Source of the DNA: Paraescarpia echinospica
Lineage: Eukaryota; Annelida; Polychaeta; Sabellida; Siboglinidae
NCBI GenBank assembly: GCA_020002185.1
Contig: CM034531.1
Span: 88,810,288-88,874,287 of the forward strand
Direction: 5' to 3'
DNA: 64,000 nucleotides
A program made the translations under genes and the position numbers. Below, in pieces: positions 30,736 through 43,077 of this stretch. How positions within the stretch are numbered: the first letter of the stretch is position 1; each line of letters starts with the position of its first letter. The notes under the pieces were generated by a model that worked only from the letters and a program-made list of their open reading frames with translations, had not been told where the DNA came from and searched no databases.

Positions 30736-32402
30736 ATGTCACCAAAAAAGAAAAGAAAAGTGGTTTTGCCAACAAAGCCTGGCATTATCTGCCAGTACCT
30801 GACTAAAAATTTCAGCCCTGTTCCTGAGGGTGAACTGAAAAATGGACATGTTCTCTTCCTGTTCGTGGAAAATCACTACTTATCTGCCAAAACAATTGAA
30901 GCTGTTAAACAAAAAATGGGTGTGCTCTGTACCATTCTCCCCTACCAGCTGAATACACTTGTGGACAGATCACTTGTGAAAATAAAAAATCCGGCTTTAG
31001 AATCACAAATTATAAAGTTTGATGACACTTGCCGCGAGCCCTTTTCGTTCTATGAACCAAACCCTAACCCAGGTGATTCTCCTTGTCCAAATGCTGCAGC
31101 TCCTAGCCCACGACCAGAAGACGTAGCAGAGCCAGAGGAACCTGTTCAACGTATGCCTAACCACACTAAATTTACACCACGGAAAGTGAAGTTAAAAAGG
31201 AGGCTAGAATTTGTTTCGAAGACAAAAAGCAACATAAAGAAAAAGTACATGGAAAATATGACGGCAATGCGAGAAAGGCTGCGAAAACCAGACAAAGTAA
31301 AGCATCTTAATCAAAGAAATCAAAATCAAAGAAAGCAGGCCACGATTGAAAAATTGCGAAAACAAATTCGGATTCAGAATGGTGATTTGGTGAAGGAACT
31401 GACAGAGACTAAAAAGGAACCGGCAAACATCAGACGAAAACACAGAAGATTGACGCAAGCCAAATAAGACAAACATCAACCGGCTGTCAGTACTAGCACC
31501 TGTACCAGCACTGATGATGACGCTAGAAAACTTGCTGATAAACTGAAATCAAAAAGTGCTGTCATAAGAATTCTACAGAATAAAAAACTAGAGTTGGCAG
31601 AAACTTTAGAGTGTTTACAGGAGACAGGCTCTGCAACCCTGCAGAAGAAAGGGAATAGGTTTTCCCCAGAAATGCGCACGTTTGTTTATGATGCTGTAGT
31701 CAATCATGTGCCAACAAGAAATATTCCAATTTTGTTGGAGAAATTTGCCACACGATCAGGCATGAAATTGGACAGTGTTCCGCATCGTAGCACTGTGGAA
31801 ATGATGACGAAGGAACTTGGAGTCATTTCTGATTACCAAGTTGGAGAGATATTTATGGAGAAGGAGGGCCTAACACTTGGGTTTGACATCCAAAGGAAGC
31901 AGACAGAATCTGCTGCCATAATATTTATGCCGAGGAAATAATGGACATGTTTAGTGCAGCAAAGGAACACGCCCCCAATGTCACTCTCTGTTATCTTTCC
32001 TCTCGAATCCGTGCACAGAAGAACGAGGTTGTGGACTACCTCGGCAGTCAGGAACCTGAAAAGATAAACAAACTGATACAGCAGGCTGTATATTTGGGCA
32101 GGAAACAACGTAAAACGAAATGAAAAAGGTGTCTGCAAATTAAGGAGGAACTTTCAAACAGAATGGCACTTAAACGTGAGAAGAAGCAAACTGCAGAAAG
32201 AAACAAAATCAAAAAGAAAGTTAAGAGTGTTGGCTTGAACATTTCCGTCGAGTTTCCTGATATGTGTCGCAGTGATCAAGAGCAACTTTCCAACATGTTG
32301 GGTGGGAAGGTAGTTGGGCGTTGCGTCTGCCACATTTGGTATGACAGAGAAACCAAGGAGAAAACTCTCTGTCATGGCAAAATTAAAAAACTGAAAAATT
32401 AA
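30736..32402 (+). pseudogene. Degenerate transposase-like gene, internally deleted, family unidentified
   Basis: The first frame (30736-31467) begins MSPKKKRKVVLP, a strong nuclear localisation signal, and is rich in K/R coiled-coil. The same frame continues after a TAA at 31465 to 31941, with NRFSPEMRTFVYDAVVNHVP and VGEIFMEKEGLTLGFD. Another frame then gives AEEIMDMFSAAKEHAPN, a TGA at 32121 and a lysine-rich C-terminus ending in NMLGGKVVGRCVCHIWYD. This resembles a repeated, TE-like family I have seen unnamed in several invertebrates. The part expected between LGFD and EEIMDMF is missing, so this is an internal-deletion derivative with two stops and a frame change. I found no convincing terminal inverted repeats. 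Confidence 0.5.
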
Positions 32403-33635
32403 TCTAAATAATGCTAATATTAAGAAAGTTATGACAGTTTGAAGTACAAAAACTTGATTATTGGTCACACATTTTGTCGATGAGTTTTTGGTTCATGTTT
32501 TTGAACAATCAGTTGGTCAAAATATTGAATGAGCAATCATTTTCAATTATTTTCATTCCTCATCATCTGTCTGAGAGCATACCAAAGTATATGACATCAA
32601 ACATGAAATTGGCTCCTTTCACTAGTTACCAACAATTGAAAATCGTCTTAGCATTCTCATCGCTGACCATGCGCTAGTCAAGTTGCGGTGACAATTATCC
32701 CAGAGGTAAATGCTGCTTGAAAGTATGTATCAAAGTGGGAGGATATTCAATGACAGTGCATCGTCAAAAGTAAACATTGCCCTGTCATAAGTAACTTGTG
32801 TACATGTTGTTCCTGCAAGAATACTTGTCCACCAGGCAGTGAGTCACACACAACAATGACCACAGGACAATGCCAGAAAAACGTGCACATGTTTCAGTTC
32901 ACTCACTTCACTGAATCAAACTGTTTACTTGAACTAGTCAGCTTAACGACAAGTTTATGTATGTGTCATCACAACATGATATACTTGTACACTATAACTG
33001 TTGTAATTTATTGTTGTTCAGCCATAAATTGTGTACACTGCCACTAGGCCTGGGCCGCCCAGCAACGACTGGCATGTCACTGTCATTAATAGTTTCTTAG
33101 TATCTGGAATCATGGTACTCTGCAGTGATAAACAATATAATTTCTTAACCCTTTTGAACTCAGCCATTTTTTTTTAAACTCCCTGTTTCTCTACTTATTT
33201 GATCCAAAACATGAAAATGTGAAGTCCACACCTTCAAACATTGTTTCTGGTGTATTTTCATAACTTTCCACTACATGGCGCCACTGCACAATGCAGCATT
33301 ACTTACAGTTATTTTGGGTTGGTTTTGGCTGTCTTGGAGTGTCAGTCTACAGCAAGGTTTGGCTGACTTGAGGACTAAATGGTTAATGTTTATGATTGAT
33401 CATTGATCGATCATCGATCAGTTCAGTAAACATATAATTGATCATAGAAATTTTAGAAATTCCCAACCAGGGCTCGATTTTTAGACTATTCTGCAATTCC
33501 AAACACACTAGAGTTTGCTATGGAATAGTGGATTTATTTAAACAGTAAACTGTTTGTGTTACTACAATATTGGCTGCCATTTTTTATGGCAATCATCCGA
33601 TGTGGCATAATCTAGGCAATATAAACCCAATGATT
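32403..33635. other. Intergenic, no gene seen
   Basis: No coding frame is convincing. GATC-rich palindromes (GATCGATCATCGATCA) lie at 33405-33420. Confidence 0.5.
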
Positions 33636-33800
33636 GTGGAGCACAGAGGGACAGTAACTAGATAATCAAACTCTCAATGAAGAGAACCTGGGTTTGAATC
33701 TTGTATGGCTAAGTCAAACCTCGGGCAGGTTCGTTCATTCTACATTGCTTCAGTTCACTCAGCTGTATAAATGGCTATAGACAGTGGTGGATATTTGTGT
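33636..33800 (+). mobile_element. tRNA-derived SINE
   Basis: The head reads GGAGCACAGAGGGACAGTAA, then CTCAATGAAGAGAACCTGG and GGTTTGAATCTTG, the last resembling a pol III B box (GGTTCRANTCC). The body has CATTGCTTCAGTTCACTCAG and ends with CTGTATAAATGG. Its head matches the minus-strand fragment at 15745-15812. Confidence 0.6.
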
Positions 33801-34450
33801 ACGAATGATCTTCGTGCATTAATTGCAGCATGGTTGAATGCTTTCCAGAGAAGCATTCACCCATGGCGGGGAATTTCTTCATTCCCTTAACAAGTTCAAC
33901 CTGGTTTGTCTCCAACGACAGTTGAACATAATGGTGGCACTACCTGCCTACTTGGAGACAGATGATCTGACTGGTGCTATCATCTACACAAACGTACTCA
34001 CTAATGCCATATTGTATATGCTTTGCTGCATGAATAACAAATGAATCTGACCTACTGAACATGCAACAAATTGGTATAATCTAGAGGCTACTTTGGCATT
34101 TATCACCCTTTTCCTCCCTAATGTTATGGTCTATTAATTTACAGAATACATGTATATGTTTTGGGAATAACATATTGTGTTGATGAATTAGTGAATTTGG
34201 TATCTTACAAATCTGTCTGGATTACCATACCTTCTCTTGTCAACACTGTTCAAAAGTCTTTGGGAGAAGATAAGCAAGAATCCAATCCAAACTACCTCCG
34301 GGGTAGGCAATGTTTGGGGGACTTCCGGTGGTGAATTGATTTGAATTTGGTGCAGCAAACTTGCAAAAATATAAGGATATTTGATCAAGATAAGTGATAT
34401 TATTGAGCGTATAGCATACATAACGTAATTATAGATATATATTAAGCAAT
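33801..34450. other. Intergenic, no gene seen
   Basis: No supported gene. Short frames here lack family resemblance. Confidence 0.45.
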
Positions 34451-34890
34451 ATTTTTTGTTAAAAGTTAGCTAGAGGGAGTAATCTAGGGTAGATTAAAAT
34501 TAGGCGATTTGCGAGCGATAATTGGGGACGTTAATGTAATCGGAACGTTGTTTACAAAGTAGGTCACTGGCGAAGTTAGCGTACCGTGAACGACAATAGA
34601 ATAGCGTTATTTGAGATAATCGGTGTAGTTAGATGAGTAATTAAAACCTGAAATAACAATCTTTTAAAGTGTATAATAGTACACAGGAAACAGTCTTTGT
34701 AAAGACTACCTTGTATCTAAGCCTAACTTGAATACATTGTCATCGACATCGTAACTAGGTAAGGCACGGTGTGTCACTGTGTGTTAACAAATATAACTAA
34801 CTATAACCTAAACAATCTGGTGTAAATTGTACACAGAAAAGTCTTTTCAAAGACTACATAAAACTACTTTGAACATAAATAAATTCTGAT

Positions 34891-36254
34891 ATGGCACCTT
34901 GCAAGCGGCAACTCAGGGCAAAACGACACCTAGTTTGCAACGACTGCCAGAGCTGGGTGGATTTTGCGTTGTCTGGCTGTCCAAAATCATGGGCAGAGAC
35001 CAAAGATGACGGATTCACCTTTCGGTGTATGGGGTGTTTGAGGGTGGAATGTCTGATGAAGGAGGTGTGTAAGTTGACGGATATAGTGAAGGAGATGGAG
35101 GCGAGACTCAACATAGAGATAGATGGAGCAGAGAGGGATGACGCGGAGAGAGTTGAGAATTCTACAACACAGAAGGAGCAGAGTTGTGACACGGAGACTG
35201 AAGAAAGGAGACTGAGAGGAAGGAAGGTGACCGGTGTGAAGGAACAAGACATTGAGAAAACAGAGGGACGGAGGAAAAGTGTTCGGCAGAGGAAAAGAAA
35301 ACTGGCCAGTGGGGATAGATCAGCAGGCAGTCAGACTGTAGAGAATGAGGAGAGACACGACAGCGATACAGGTGGTGAAGAGGTATATACCACAGAGGCA
35401 GTTGGTAAGACTGTGAGACAGAAGACTGGTGGAAGAAGACAGAGTGTTCAGCAAAAAACAGAAAACATGACAGGCGTGAAGGTGACAGGGGAGAAAGTAA
35501 CCGTAGTGAAGGAGGTAGCCGGGGAAAAGGGACGGGACAAAAGGAAGTGAGAGTAAATGTGCTAGAAGAGAAGATGACAGGAGGAAAGGGGACAAGAGAA
35601 AACGCGACAGGAAAGAAGGGAATGGAAGAGAATGTGACAGGAGAGAAGACGACAAGAGGAAAAGACAACAACCAGACATATGCAAACCGGAGGAGCTACT
35701 CCGAGGCAGTGATTGAGGGGGCAAGGAGAAAAGAGAGAGTGTTTATGGGCGATTCAATTCTGAGAAAAACAGACAAGACTATATGCGAGGGGAAGGACGT
35801 TGTTGTATGTCTACCAGGGGCTAGGATAGAGCATGTGACCGAAAGGGTAGAGAAGGTATTGGGGCATGGCAAGGGAGGGTCTATACTAGTACACGTTGGG
35901 ACAAACAATGCAGACAAGGAGGGAACAACTGGGATAGTTAAGAAGTACAGACATCTAGTGAGGAAGCTAAAGAAGACAAGAGTGGAACAGGTTATTCTCT
36001 CAGGAATTTTGCCAGTAATGGGAGGAAGGGGGGCAAGATACAGAAACTGTAAGAGGATGGCGATCAACGCACTAGTTGAGCAGATGTGTGAGGAAGAGGG
36101 CGTGGGATTCCTAGATTTATGGGGGTACTTTGTTGGAAGAGAAGATATGTACATGAGAGATGGCCTCCATCTAAGTGGAAAGGGGGCAGCAGTATTCTCA
36201 GAGAATCTGCTGCGATCTGTTGACAGTGGGACAGGTTGCATCTATTTAAACTAA
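34891..36254 (+). pseudogene. CR1 ORF1: PHD-like zinc finger plus esterase, frameshifted
   Basis: Part one (34891-35550) starts MAPCKRQLRAKRHLVCND. It has the C-x2-C, C and C-x2-C pattern of a PHD-like finger, then a coiled coil and a K/E/T-rich linker. A frame change near 35547 leads to part two (35547-36254). That part has MGDSIL (SGNH block I), VHVGTNNAD (block III) and RDGLHLSGKG (Asp-His block V), an esterase known in CR1 ORF1 proteins. The linker around the shift is made of short repeats (VTGEK, MTGGK), a likely source of slippage. These proteins bind RNA and lipids in studied elements. Confidence 0.8.
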
Positions 36255-36259
36255 ATTCG

Positions 36260-37311
36260 CAGGGGGGACTCGCAGAGAAGCCTGAAACTGGAGGCATAGA
36301 TAAAGGCAGCAAAAATAATTCAGCAAAGAACAGTCTGGAAAACTGTTCTGAAGCTGGGTATAAATGTGTTTGTTTAAATGCAAGGAGTATAGTAAACAAA
36401 AGAAATGAACTAAACATTATGGTAGAAGATATTGACCCTCACATAATAGGTATAACCGAATCATGGGCAACCACCGATATATCAGATGCCGAATTGGGAC
36501 TGACAGGATATGTAATGTTTAGGAAAGATAGAATAGGAAGAAGGGGAGGTGGAGTTATTTTATATATTAAAGAATCTATCCAGGCTTATGAAATAAAATT
36601 AGAAAGAGAAGCAGATTGCGAAGAAGTTGTTTGGTGTAACATAGTTACAGGAAACTCAACGTTAACAGTTGGGTTAGTTTATCGAAGTCCAAACATAAGC
36701 ATAGAAGAGAATGAAAAAATACAAAACGCTATAAGGAAGTGAGCAAACGGGAATGTGTTATTATGGGGGATTTTAACCATGGGCATATAAAATGGAAATC
36801 TCTACAGAGTATGGGTAGTGAGGACCACAAATTTTTAGTTTTAGTACAAGATAGTTTCCTTTCTCAACATGTGCTAGAACCAACCAGGGGAGAGAATGTG
36901 TTAGACTTAGTTTTGTCCTCACAGAATGAATTAGTTGACAATGTTAAATTATGTGAGCCTCTGGGAAGTAGTGATCACAACCAGATACATTTTACCATCA
37001 AAGTAAAATCAGAAAGAAATAATAAAAAGCAGTTCAGGAGAAATTTCCACAAAGGAAGATATAAGGAAATGAGGAAATATTTAGCAAAGATAGACTGGAA
37101 TAATACACTGAAGAATAAGACAGCAACAGAATGCTGGAATATCTTAAAGAATGAAATAGAGTGCATCGTAGATAAATTTGTTCCCTTCAAAAAACAAGGG
37201 AAACGGACCAGAAAGAAATACTTATCGAAAGAAGCCATTAGAAAAATTAAGTATAAACAAATGATGTGGAAGTCATATAGACGTACTACAACATTTATAA
37301 AGAAGCACTAA
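36260..37311 (+). pseudogene. CR1 ORF2 N-terminal part: APE endonuclease, frameshifted
   Basis: LNARSIVNKRNEL and IIGITESWATTDI carry the endonuclease Asn and Glu; RRGGGVILYIK, LVYRSPN, IMGDFNH and GSSDHNQI follow. The frame changes near 36735, between NAIRK and VSKREC, and again near 37290, where a TAA interrupts before YKEALNQATAEI. This domain nicks target DNA for target-primed reverse transcription. Confidence 0.8.
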
Positions 37312-39062
37312 ACCAAGCTACAGCTGAAATTAGAAATTCAAAGAGAAGCTATGAACATAAATTAGCTTGTAATATAAAACATGACAGCAAGAGTTTTTAT
37401 GCGTATGTTCGAAGCAAACAGAAAGTTCAGGATAAGGTCGGTCCTCTAGAAGATAGTGCTGGAAATATAATATCAGAAGGATTCTTAATGGCAGAAGACC
37501 TAAATGAGTATTTTAGTTCAGTGTTTACCAGAGAAGACACTAGTTCACTGCCAGTACCAGAGGCTAAGTTCAAGGGGGCAGAATCAGACTATTTAAGACA
37601 GTTAATTGTAACCCCAGAAATGGTAGCTAAGAAAATTAGGGCTATGAAGGAAAATAAATCACCTGGAGTGGATGGTATTCCACCCAAACTACTAGTGGAA
37701 ATTGTAGAACAAATTAGCATACCGCTTGCAACAGTTTTCAACTTGTCATTAGAAGAGGGAGTGGTTCCTTTAGAATGGAAAGAAGCAAACATTATACCGT
37801 TATTTAAAAAAGGTTCGAGAAACAAGTCAAATAATTATAGACCAGTTAGTTTAACATCGGTGATTTGTAAATTATTAGAAAGACTAATTAAAGATCACAT
37901 GGTGGATTTTCTTGTTAAACATAACTTGATAAACCCATCTCAACATGGGTTTCTAAAAGCGAGGTCATGCTTAACAAATATGTTATGTTTTTTGGAAGAT
38001 ATCACTAAGTGGGTAGATGATGGATCACCAGTAGATATCATCTACTTAGATTTTCAAAAAGCTTTCGACAAAGTGCCACATCAGAGATTACTACTTAAAC
38101 TAAAAGCCCATGGCATAGGAAATGGTATAATTAACTGGCTGATTGACAGAAGACAACGGGTAGTTGTTGATGGGGAGGCTTCAAACTGGAAATCAGTTTT
38201 GAGTGGGGTTCCACAGGGATCAGTACTGGGACCTATATTATTCTTAATATATGTAAACGATTTGGACGATGATATAGCTAGCAAGGTGTTGAAATTTGCA
38301 GATGATACAAAAGTGTTTAGAAGGATTAAAAGTGATGGGGATAGACAGCATTTACAAGATGATCTTGACAGGTTGATCAAATGGTCTGAAAAGTGGCAAA
38401 TGTTGTTCAATTTTGGGAAATGTAAATGCCTTCACACAGGACATGGGAACGAATATGTAGAATATACAATGGGGGGAACTGTACTAAGTACTACTGTAAA
38501 AGAAAAAGACTTAGGGCTGACAATTAGTGCTGACATGAAGGTTTCAGAGCAGTGTGGAATTGCAGCTTCAAAAGGAAATCAAATCTTTGGATTGATTAGG
38601 CGAAATATAGCATATAAAGAAAAAGAACTAATAATACCGCTGTACAAAACAATAGTTAGGCCTCATTTAGAATATTGTATACAAGCGTGGAGGCCATACC
38701 GCAAGAAGGACATAGATATGCTAGAAAGAGTACAGAGGAGAGCGACTAAAATGATACCAAAACTGAGGGATCTTAGTTATGAAAAATGCCTAAAAGAATG
38801 TGGTTTAACAACACTAGAGACCAGGAGATTGAGAGGAGATCAGATAGAAGTGTTTAAAATATTGAATGGTTATGAAAATATTGATAGAAATATGTTTTTT
38901 TCAGTTAAGAAAGATAGAAAGACTAGAGGACATGAAGTTACGTTAGTAAAGGAGCAGTGTAGATTAGACGTGAGAAAGTTCTCATTTTCACAAAGGACTG
39001 TGAATGAATGGAACAGGTTATCTGATGATTGTGTGGGTGCTAGTAGTGTGAATATGTTTTAA
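37290..39062 (+). pseudogene. CR1 ORF2 C-terminal part: reverse transcriptase
   Basis: A 524-codon open stretch from 37488, extended upstream to about 37290, holds all RT landmarks. These are NKSPGVDGIPPKLL, IIPLFKKGSRNKSNNYRPVS, IIYLDFQKAFDKVPH, GVPQGSVLGPILFLIYVNDL and the catalytic FADDTK (Asp pair at 38301-38306). The C-terminal thumb-like region has YKTIVRPHLEY and RRATKMIPKL. The RT domain itself is uninterrupted; only the upstream shifts separate it from the endonuclease. Confidence 0.88.
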
Positions 39063-39206
39063 AATAAAATCGATACATACCTCAGAAGGGCTGGATATAT
39101 GTAGATAAAAGAGTTGGACTATCGATAAGCCAAAGGGCTTCCTTGTCCACCTGCCATCTAGAATTAATTCTCTGGATGGCAATCTTGTTAAATCTTGTTA
39201 AAATGT

Positions 39207-40104
39207 GAGCATTGTAGCTCTGGTGTTTTTGAGCTATGCCAGTGTGAAATTGAGTTGTCCACCAGATGCCTGTATTGTCAGCATGTTGAGGCTATGTCTA
39301 TTCTTGGAAGAAGAACAACAAATAACACGTAACACTGACTGAAATTACATTACTTCTTGTATTATATTAAACATGATATTAAATATCGTCAAAATTGAGC
39401 TGAAACGTGTGATTTTTGTTATGTGACTTAATAAATTTGTTTTACCATTTGCTGTGTAGGTTAACACATCTACTCCAATTCTCATAGGTGACGCGCCACA
39501 GCAAACTGGGCATTAAGTCACACGGGTCTATTCTCCACTTGAGCCAAAAATAGCTGTCTAGGTCAGGTTCCATCAGTTTTGTTATTTTGGCAGAAATCCA
39601 CACCTTATAACCTTTCAATTTCCAGTTTATTTTTCTCGACAAACAATCCAAAACTAGTGAATAATGCTTTTACGAATGCATATATATATATATATTAACA
39701 AAACGATAGACATGGGTCAAAATGACCTCGTTTCTTAAAACAGTGATTTCTGAAAGTTTGTTTCAATTTTAGCGGTAAATATTGAAGATATTTCAACAAA
39801 TGAGGTATAATTTTAAAGTTCAAAATCTGCGGAATCCATGAAGATACAAAACACAATAAATATTAAAATGTTGTGCTTTAATACCCACGTTGCTGTGGAA
39901 GGTCACATATTATGCTTCATATAATACAAATACATAACATTTCTGCAGGTTTTGTGTTTGGGATAATAAATAAATCGTATCTTTTGTGATGACTGATTAT
40001 ACCACAGTAGTTTGCTAATTGTTATGCTGATGTAGTTGTTACAATGTCAGATAATCATGTGAGTCATGTCCATTATTGGCCAGATAATCATGTGAATCAT
40101 GTCC
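39207..40104. other. Intergenic, no gene seen
   Basis: A short (TA)n run at 39678-39694 and a 35-bp direct duplication of CAGATAATCATGTGA-TCATG at 40048-40115. No gene. Confidence 0.5.
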
Positions 40105-40357
40105 ATTATTGGCCAGTTTACTTTTTAATGACAAACCAGTGTCATTTGAGCCATGTGTGTATTTAATATTGTTCCATTCAGTTCCTTTCACTACCAGTTG
40201 TGCCAATGCTTCCCTCGGTAGTCACTAATATGGGCCCTTGGTCTTGGAACTCTTAGTTAATCTAGTGGTCAGCTGGCCCCCTCTAAATTCCTCCAGTCTT
40301 ATCAGTTGTGATTACCTATTTTGGCCAGTCATCTGCCAGTCTTGAAGACAGACAGAT
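40105..40357 (+). repeat. Long inverted repeat, left arm
   Basis: Pairs, reversed and with moderate divergence, with 41339-41595. Shared landmarks include the block CATCTGCCAGTCTTGAAGAC, the GGTCAGCTGGCC region, CCAGTCTTAT and GACAAACCAGTGTCATTTGA. Confidence 0.75.
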
Positions 40358-41338
40358 GCCTGTATGTGACCTTGACACTTTAGACCGTGTGTATTGTTCT
40401 GTGAAACATGCTCTGAATCCGCACAGTGCATACAATCACTAACTTGTGGGTGCACCTATTTTTTCATTTAACTATTAATTTGTGTACTTCATTTCCTAAC
40501 ATTGCAAGTTGTGCTTATGTTAAAGACAATTGCATTCCACACCAGATGGTGCTAAAGATACTAATCAACTTTTAAAATTATACATGCAAAACACGATGCG
40601 CTGTGCCTGAGTTTGTCTGTAGAATGCTATGTATACCTACGAGTTCTTTGTCAGTTGATATTTTCAAACAGCGCTCATTCAGAAACTTCCAATACAAAAC
40701 CATGTGACAAGTACTCCCAGTGCACAGCAGACACTAAAGAATCCAGTGGCACAAGTTACATAAGTATCCAGAAGATGGCGCCATCTCCAGAATCCTTAAA
40801 TGGACAGGCACAAGACAGTGTTTTTTTTCTTAAATGGTCGGTGTCTCTTTAAATGGACAATTTGAGTCTTAAGTGAACAGTTCAAGTCTTCTTAATCAGG
40901 CAGTGTGACTACTTATATGAACATTCTGTGTTTACTTAAATGCTCTGTGACTTCTATACTGTCTATAATTAAGATAACAGCTGGATGTGTCCTTAAATGG
41001 GCATTATACACAGCTGTATATCTCATAAATATATATCATAAATGTGGAGATACATACCTCATGAAAATAGCCACTTTAAACTTCTAACAAGTATGCCTAT
41101 ATGTGTTTGGAACTATTTTACTCATCCTGTTCACTTATGTTCTTGTTAACAGCTTGTAGCTTTACAATCATTTGGTCCTCTATGGCGTCTGAAAATTTAC
41201 AAAAATATTATTGAGAACCGGCAGGTATTCTCTACCTGATAATTATTAAAAACATTTTATGCTCTAATCCTCTAACTCTGTTTTGATAATTCTTTCTGAT
41301 GTCACAGTAAGGTTACAGCAGGAGCTTAACCGGAGACC

Positions 41339-41595
41339 CATCTGCCAGTCTTGAAGACAGGCAGATAACTAGCCAAGACAGGTAATCACAACAAATAAGA
41401 CTGGGGGATTCAGGGGGAGCCAGCTGGCCACAGGAATTACTAATAGTTCCAAGTCTATGAGCCCACATTTATGACTATCGTTGGTACAACTGATAGTGAA
41501 ACTAATCAAATGATCAGTATTAATTACTATTAATTCAATAAATGGGTCAAATGACACCTGTTTGTCATTGAAAAAACTAAACTGGCCAGTAATGG
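41339..41595 (-). repeat. Long inverted repeat, right arm
   Basis: Mirror arm of 40105-40357, separated by about 980 bp without coding sequence. Both arms end inside in the short palindrome ATCTGCC-AGTCTTGAAGAC-GGCAGAT. The structure suggests a foldback or MITE-type element or two inverted copies of one short element. Confidence 0.75.
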
Positions 41596-42894
41596 CTGAG
41601 GCTGGCTTCCAAGCAAGCTGTTTGCACACTAAAATATATACGCTTTTGATTAATTCAAGACTGGCCAAAAATATTTCTGGCAAAGGGCCTGTGACACAGT
41701 AACAGTGATTTCTTGTGACAAGGGTTATTCTCCAAATGCTACTGTGACAGTTCCCACTAGATGGCAGCAGCTGCACATTAGCATGTAGCAGCCTGAACTG
41801 ACCTCTGCTTAAGGTAGTCCGTCGTGCTTGAGTAAACACACTGACCTCTGACAGTGCTAGCTAGTCATGCTTGAGTAGACATGCCAGTATTAGGTATGTT
41901 TGGAGTGCGCGTATTGATCCGTGACCATCGTATGAGGCAGGCCTTGTTTGAACACTGCAAGAGTTCTGTGTGATTACTTCGGGTCAACAGTAGCACCCGA
42001 CCAATGGGTCATCAACTTCCACAGGAACAGTCTTAGATCCTCTGCTGATAACCACACAGTAAGACAAGAATGCTGTGTGAAGCACTACACGGGCTAAAGG
42101 TTGTAGTTTCAAGCCTGGGCATGCTCCCCAGGATTATGTGTAGCACTAATCTCTGCAGTGGCAATCAGCTGTGAGTGGAGTGTAATTCGACAGTGCACAG
42201 TTAATATTGAACTGTGCCACTATAACCACCTGTGGTCGGTGAAGCGTGATAGTAATGTTGAAAGGAATGTTGTCGATAGTGATCGCCTCAGCACACACGG
42301 ATGTTCCCTGCAGTGGACTGTGGGTGCATTGGTAGAACGGACGGGGTGCATACCTCGCGTTACCTGCCACGCAGCGGGTGGGCCAAACCACAGGGACACA
42401 TGATCTGAGTTGGTTGACACAGTGTTATGATGACACTTACCGTACGGTGATATTGCAACCTGTAACGATATCTCAAGGCCAGACTGTCTGATGTACGGTA
42501 GTACAGGAGCCAAGTCCGGCAGTGCCTTGTATTTTGTGAATGACTTGCGTGACAATTCATTCAGTGTGGCTGTATCGTGTTCGACATATCACTGAGTTGG
42601 TGAACCAGTAGCTTGTGTGTCACTCTGTGTCTCTTGTCACATACCTGTGAGTGCAGTGACAACCAGTACTTAGTTGTCGTTGTCTCTCACAGTCTTCTTG
42701 TCAGTTTCCGTTTACATGTCACTTAGTAATGTGGTTCAACACATCCCTATCGACTACTTGCCATACATGAAGGTCACAGCCAGGTGGCACCACCAAGTGA
42801 TAGCAAAATGGAAACAGCAACTTGCGTTGTTTCTCCGGCGGAATATATTTGATAGTGAACACATTGGTCAGGAAGGTGGTCAGTTGTGTGCACA
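41596..42894 (+). other. 5' flank and probable 5' UTR of the ankyrin-repeat gene
   Basis: No coding gene is supported. Mixed-frame open stretches near 42150-42900 are not conserved-looking. A frame that starts near 42674 overlaps the ankyrin ATG in another phase and could act as an upstream ORF. I cannot place the transcription start. Confidence 0.4.
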
Positions 42895-43077
42895 ATGGCA
42901 CTGCAGCAGTTTCTGAATTATCTCGAGGAGTGGCAAGATGACGATGATGAAGATGACGATGATGACCTGTATGCTGATTGTTTCTCTTCGCAGCCCCCCC
43001 TTGTGCAGGCGTGTTTCCATGGCGACCCGGACGAAGTGCGCAGTCTGCTCTACAAGAAAGAAGACATCAACTTTCAG
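42895..43077 (+). CDS. Ankyrin gene exon 1 (61 codons)
   Basis: ATG in ACAATGG context, then [14 protein letters not shown], ten or so acidic residues, and [20 protein letters not shown] leading to KKEDINFQ. Donor CAG|GTAAGG, phase 0. The start is chosen because it precedes the conserved region in the same frame. Confidence 0.88.

Larger units (their letters stand above)
34500..39206 (+). mobile_element. CR1-clade non-LTR retrotransposon, nearly full length
   Basis: The order is 5' UTR, ORF1 (zinc finger then SGNH esterase), ORF2 (APE endonuclease then reverse transcriptase), short 3' UTR. That architecture is CR1/L2-like. The 3' end has the direct repeat CTTGTTAAAT at 39185-39204, the usual short-repeat terminus of CR1 elements. 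The exact 5' end is unclear. The putative 5' UTR holds two small hairpins, AGTCTTTGTAAAGACT (34693) and AGTCTTTTCAAAGACT (34843). Frameshifts in ORF1 and ORF2 make the copy inactive, but decay is modest. Confidence 0.85.

Noticed and set aside
30742..30763. PKKKRKV identical to a well-known viral nuclear localisation signal
   Set aside because: A short basic run is a common nuclear signal; nothing viral surrounds it.
42146..42555. Short frames upstream of the ankyrin gene
   Set aside because: Several overlapping frames on both strands without motifs; most likely chance.
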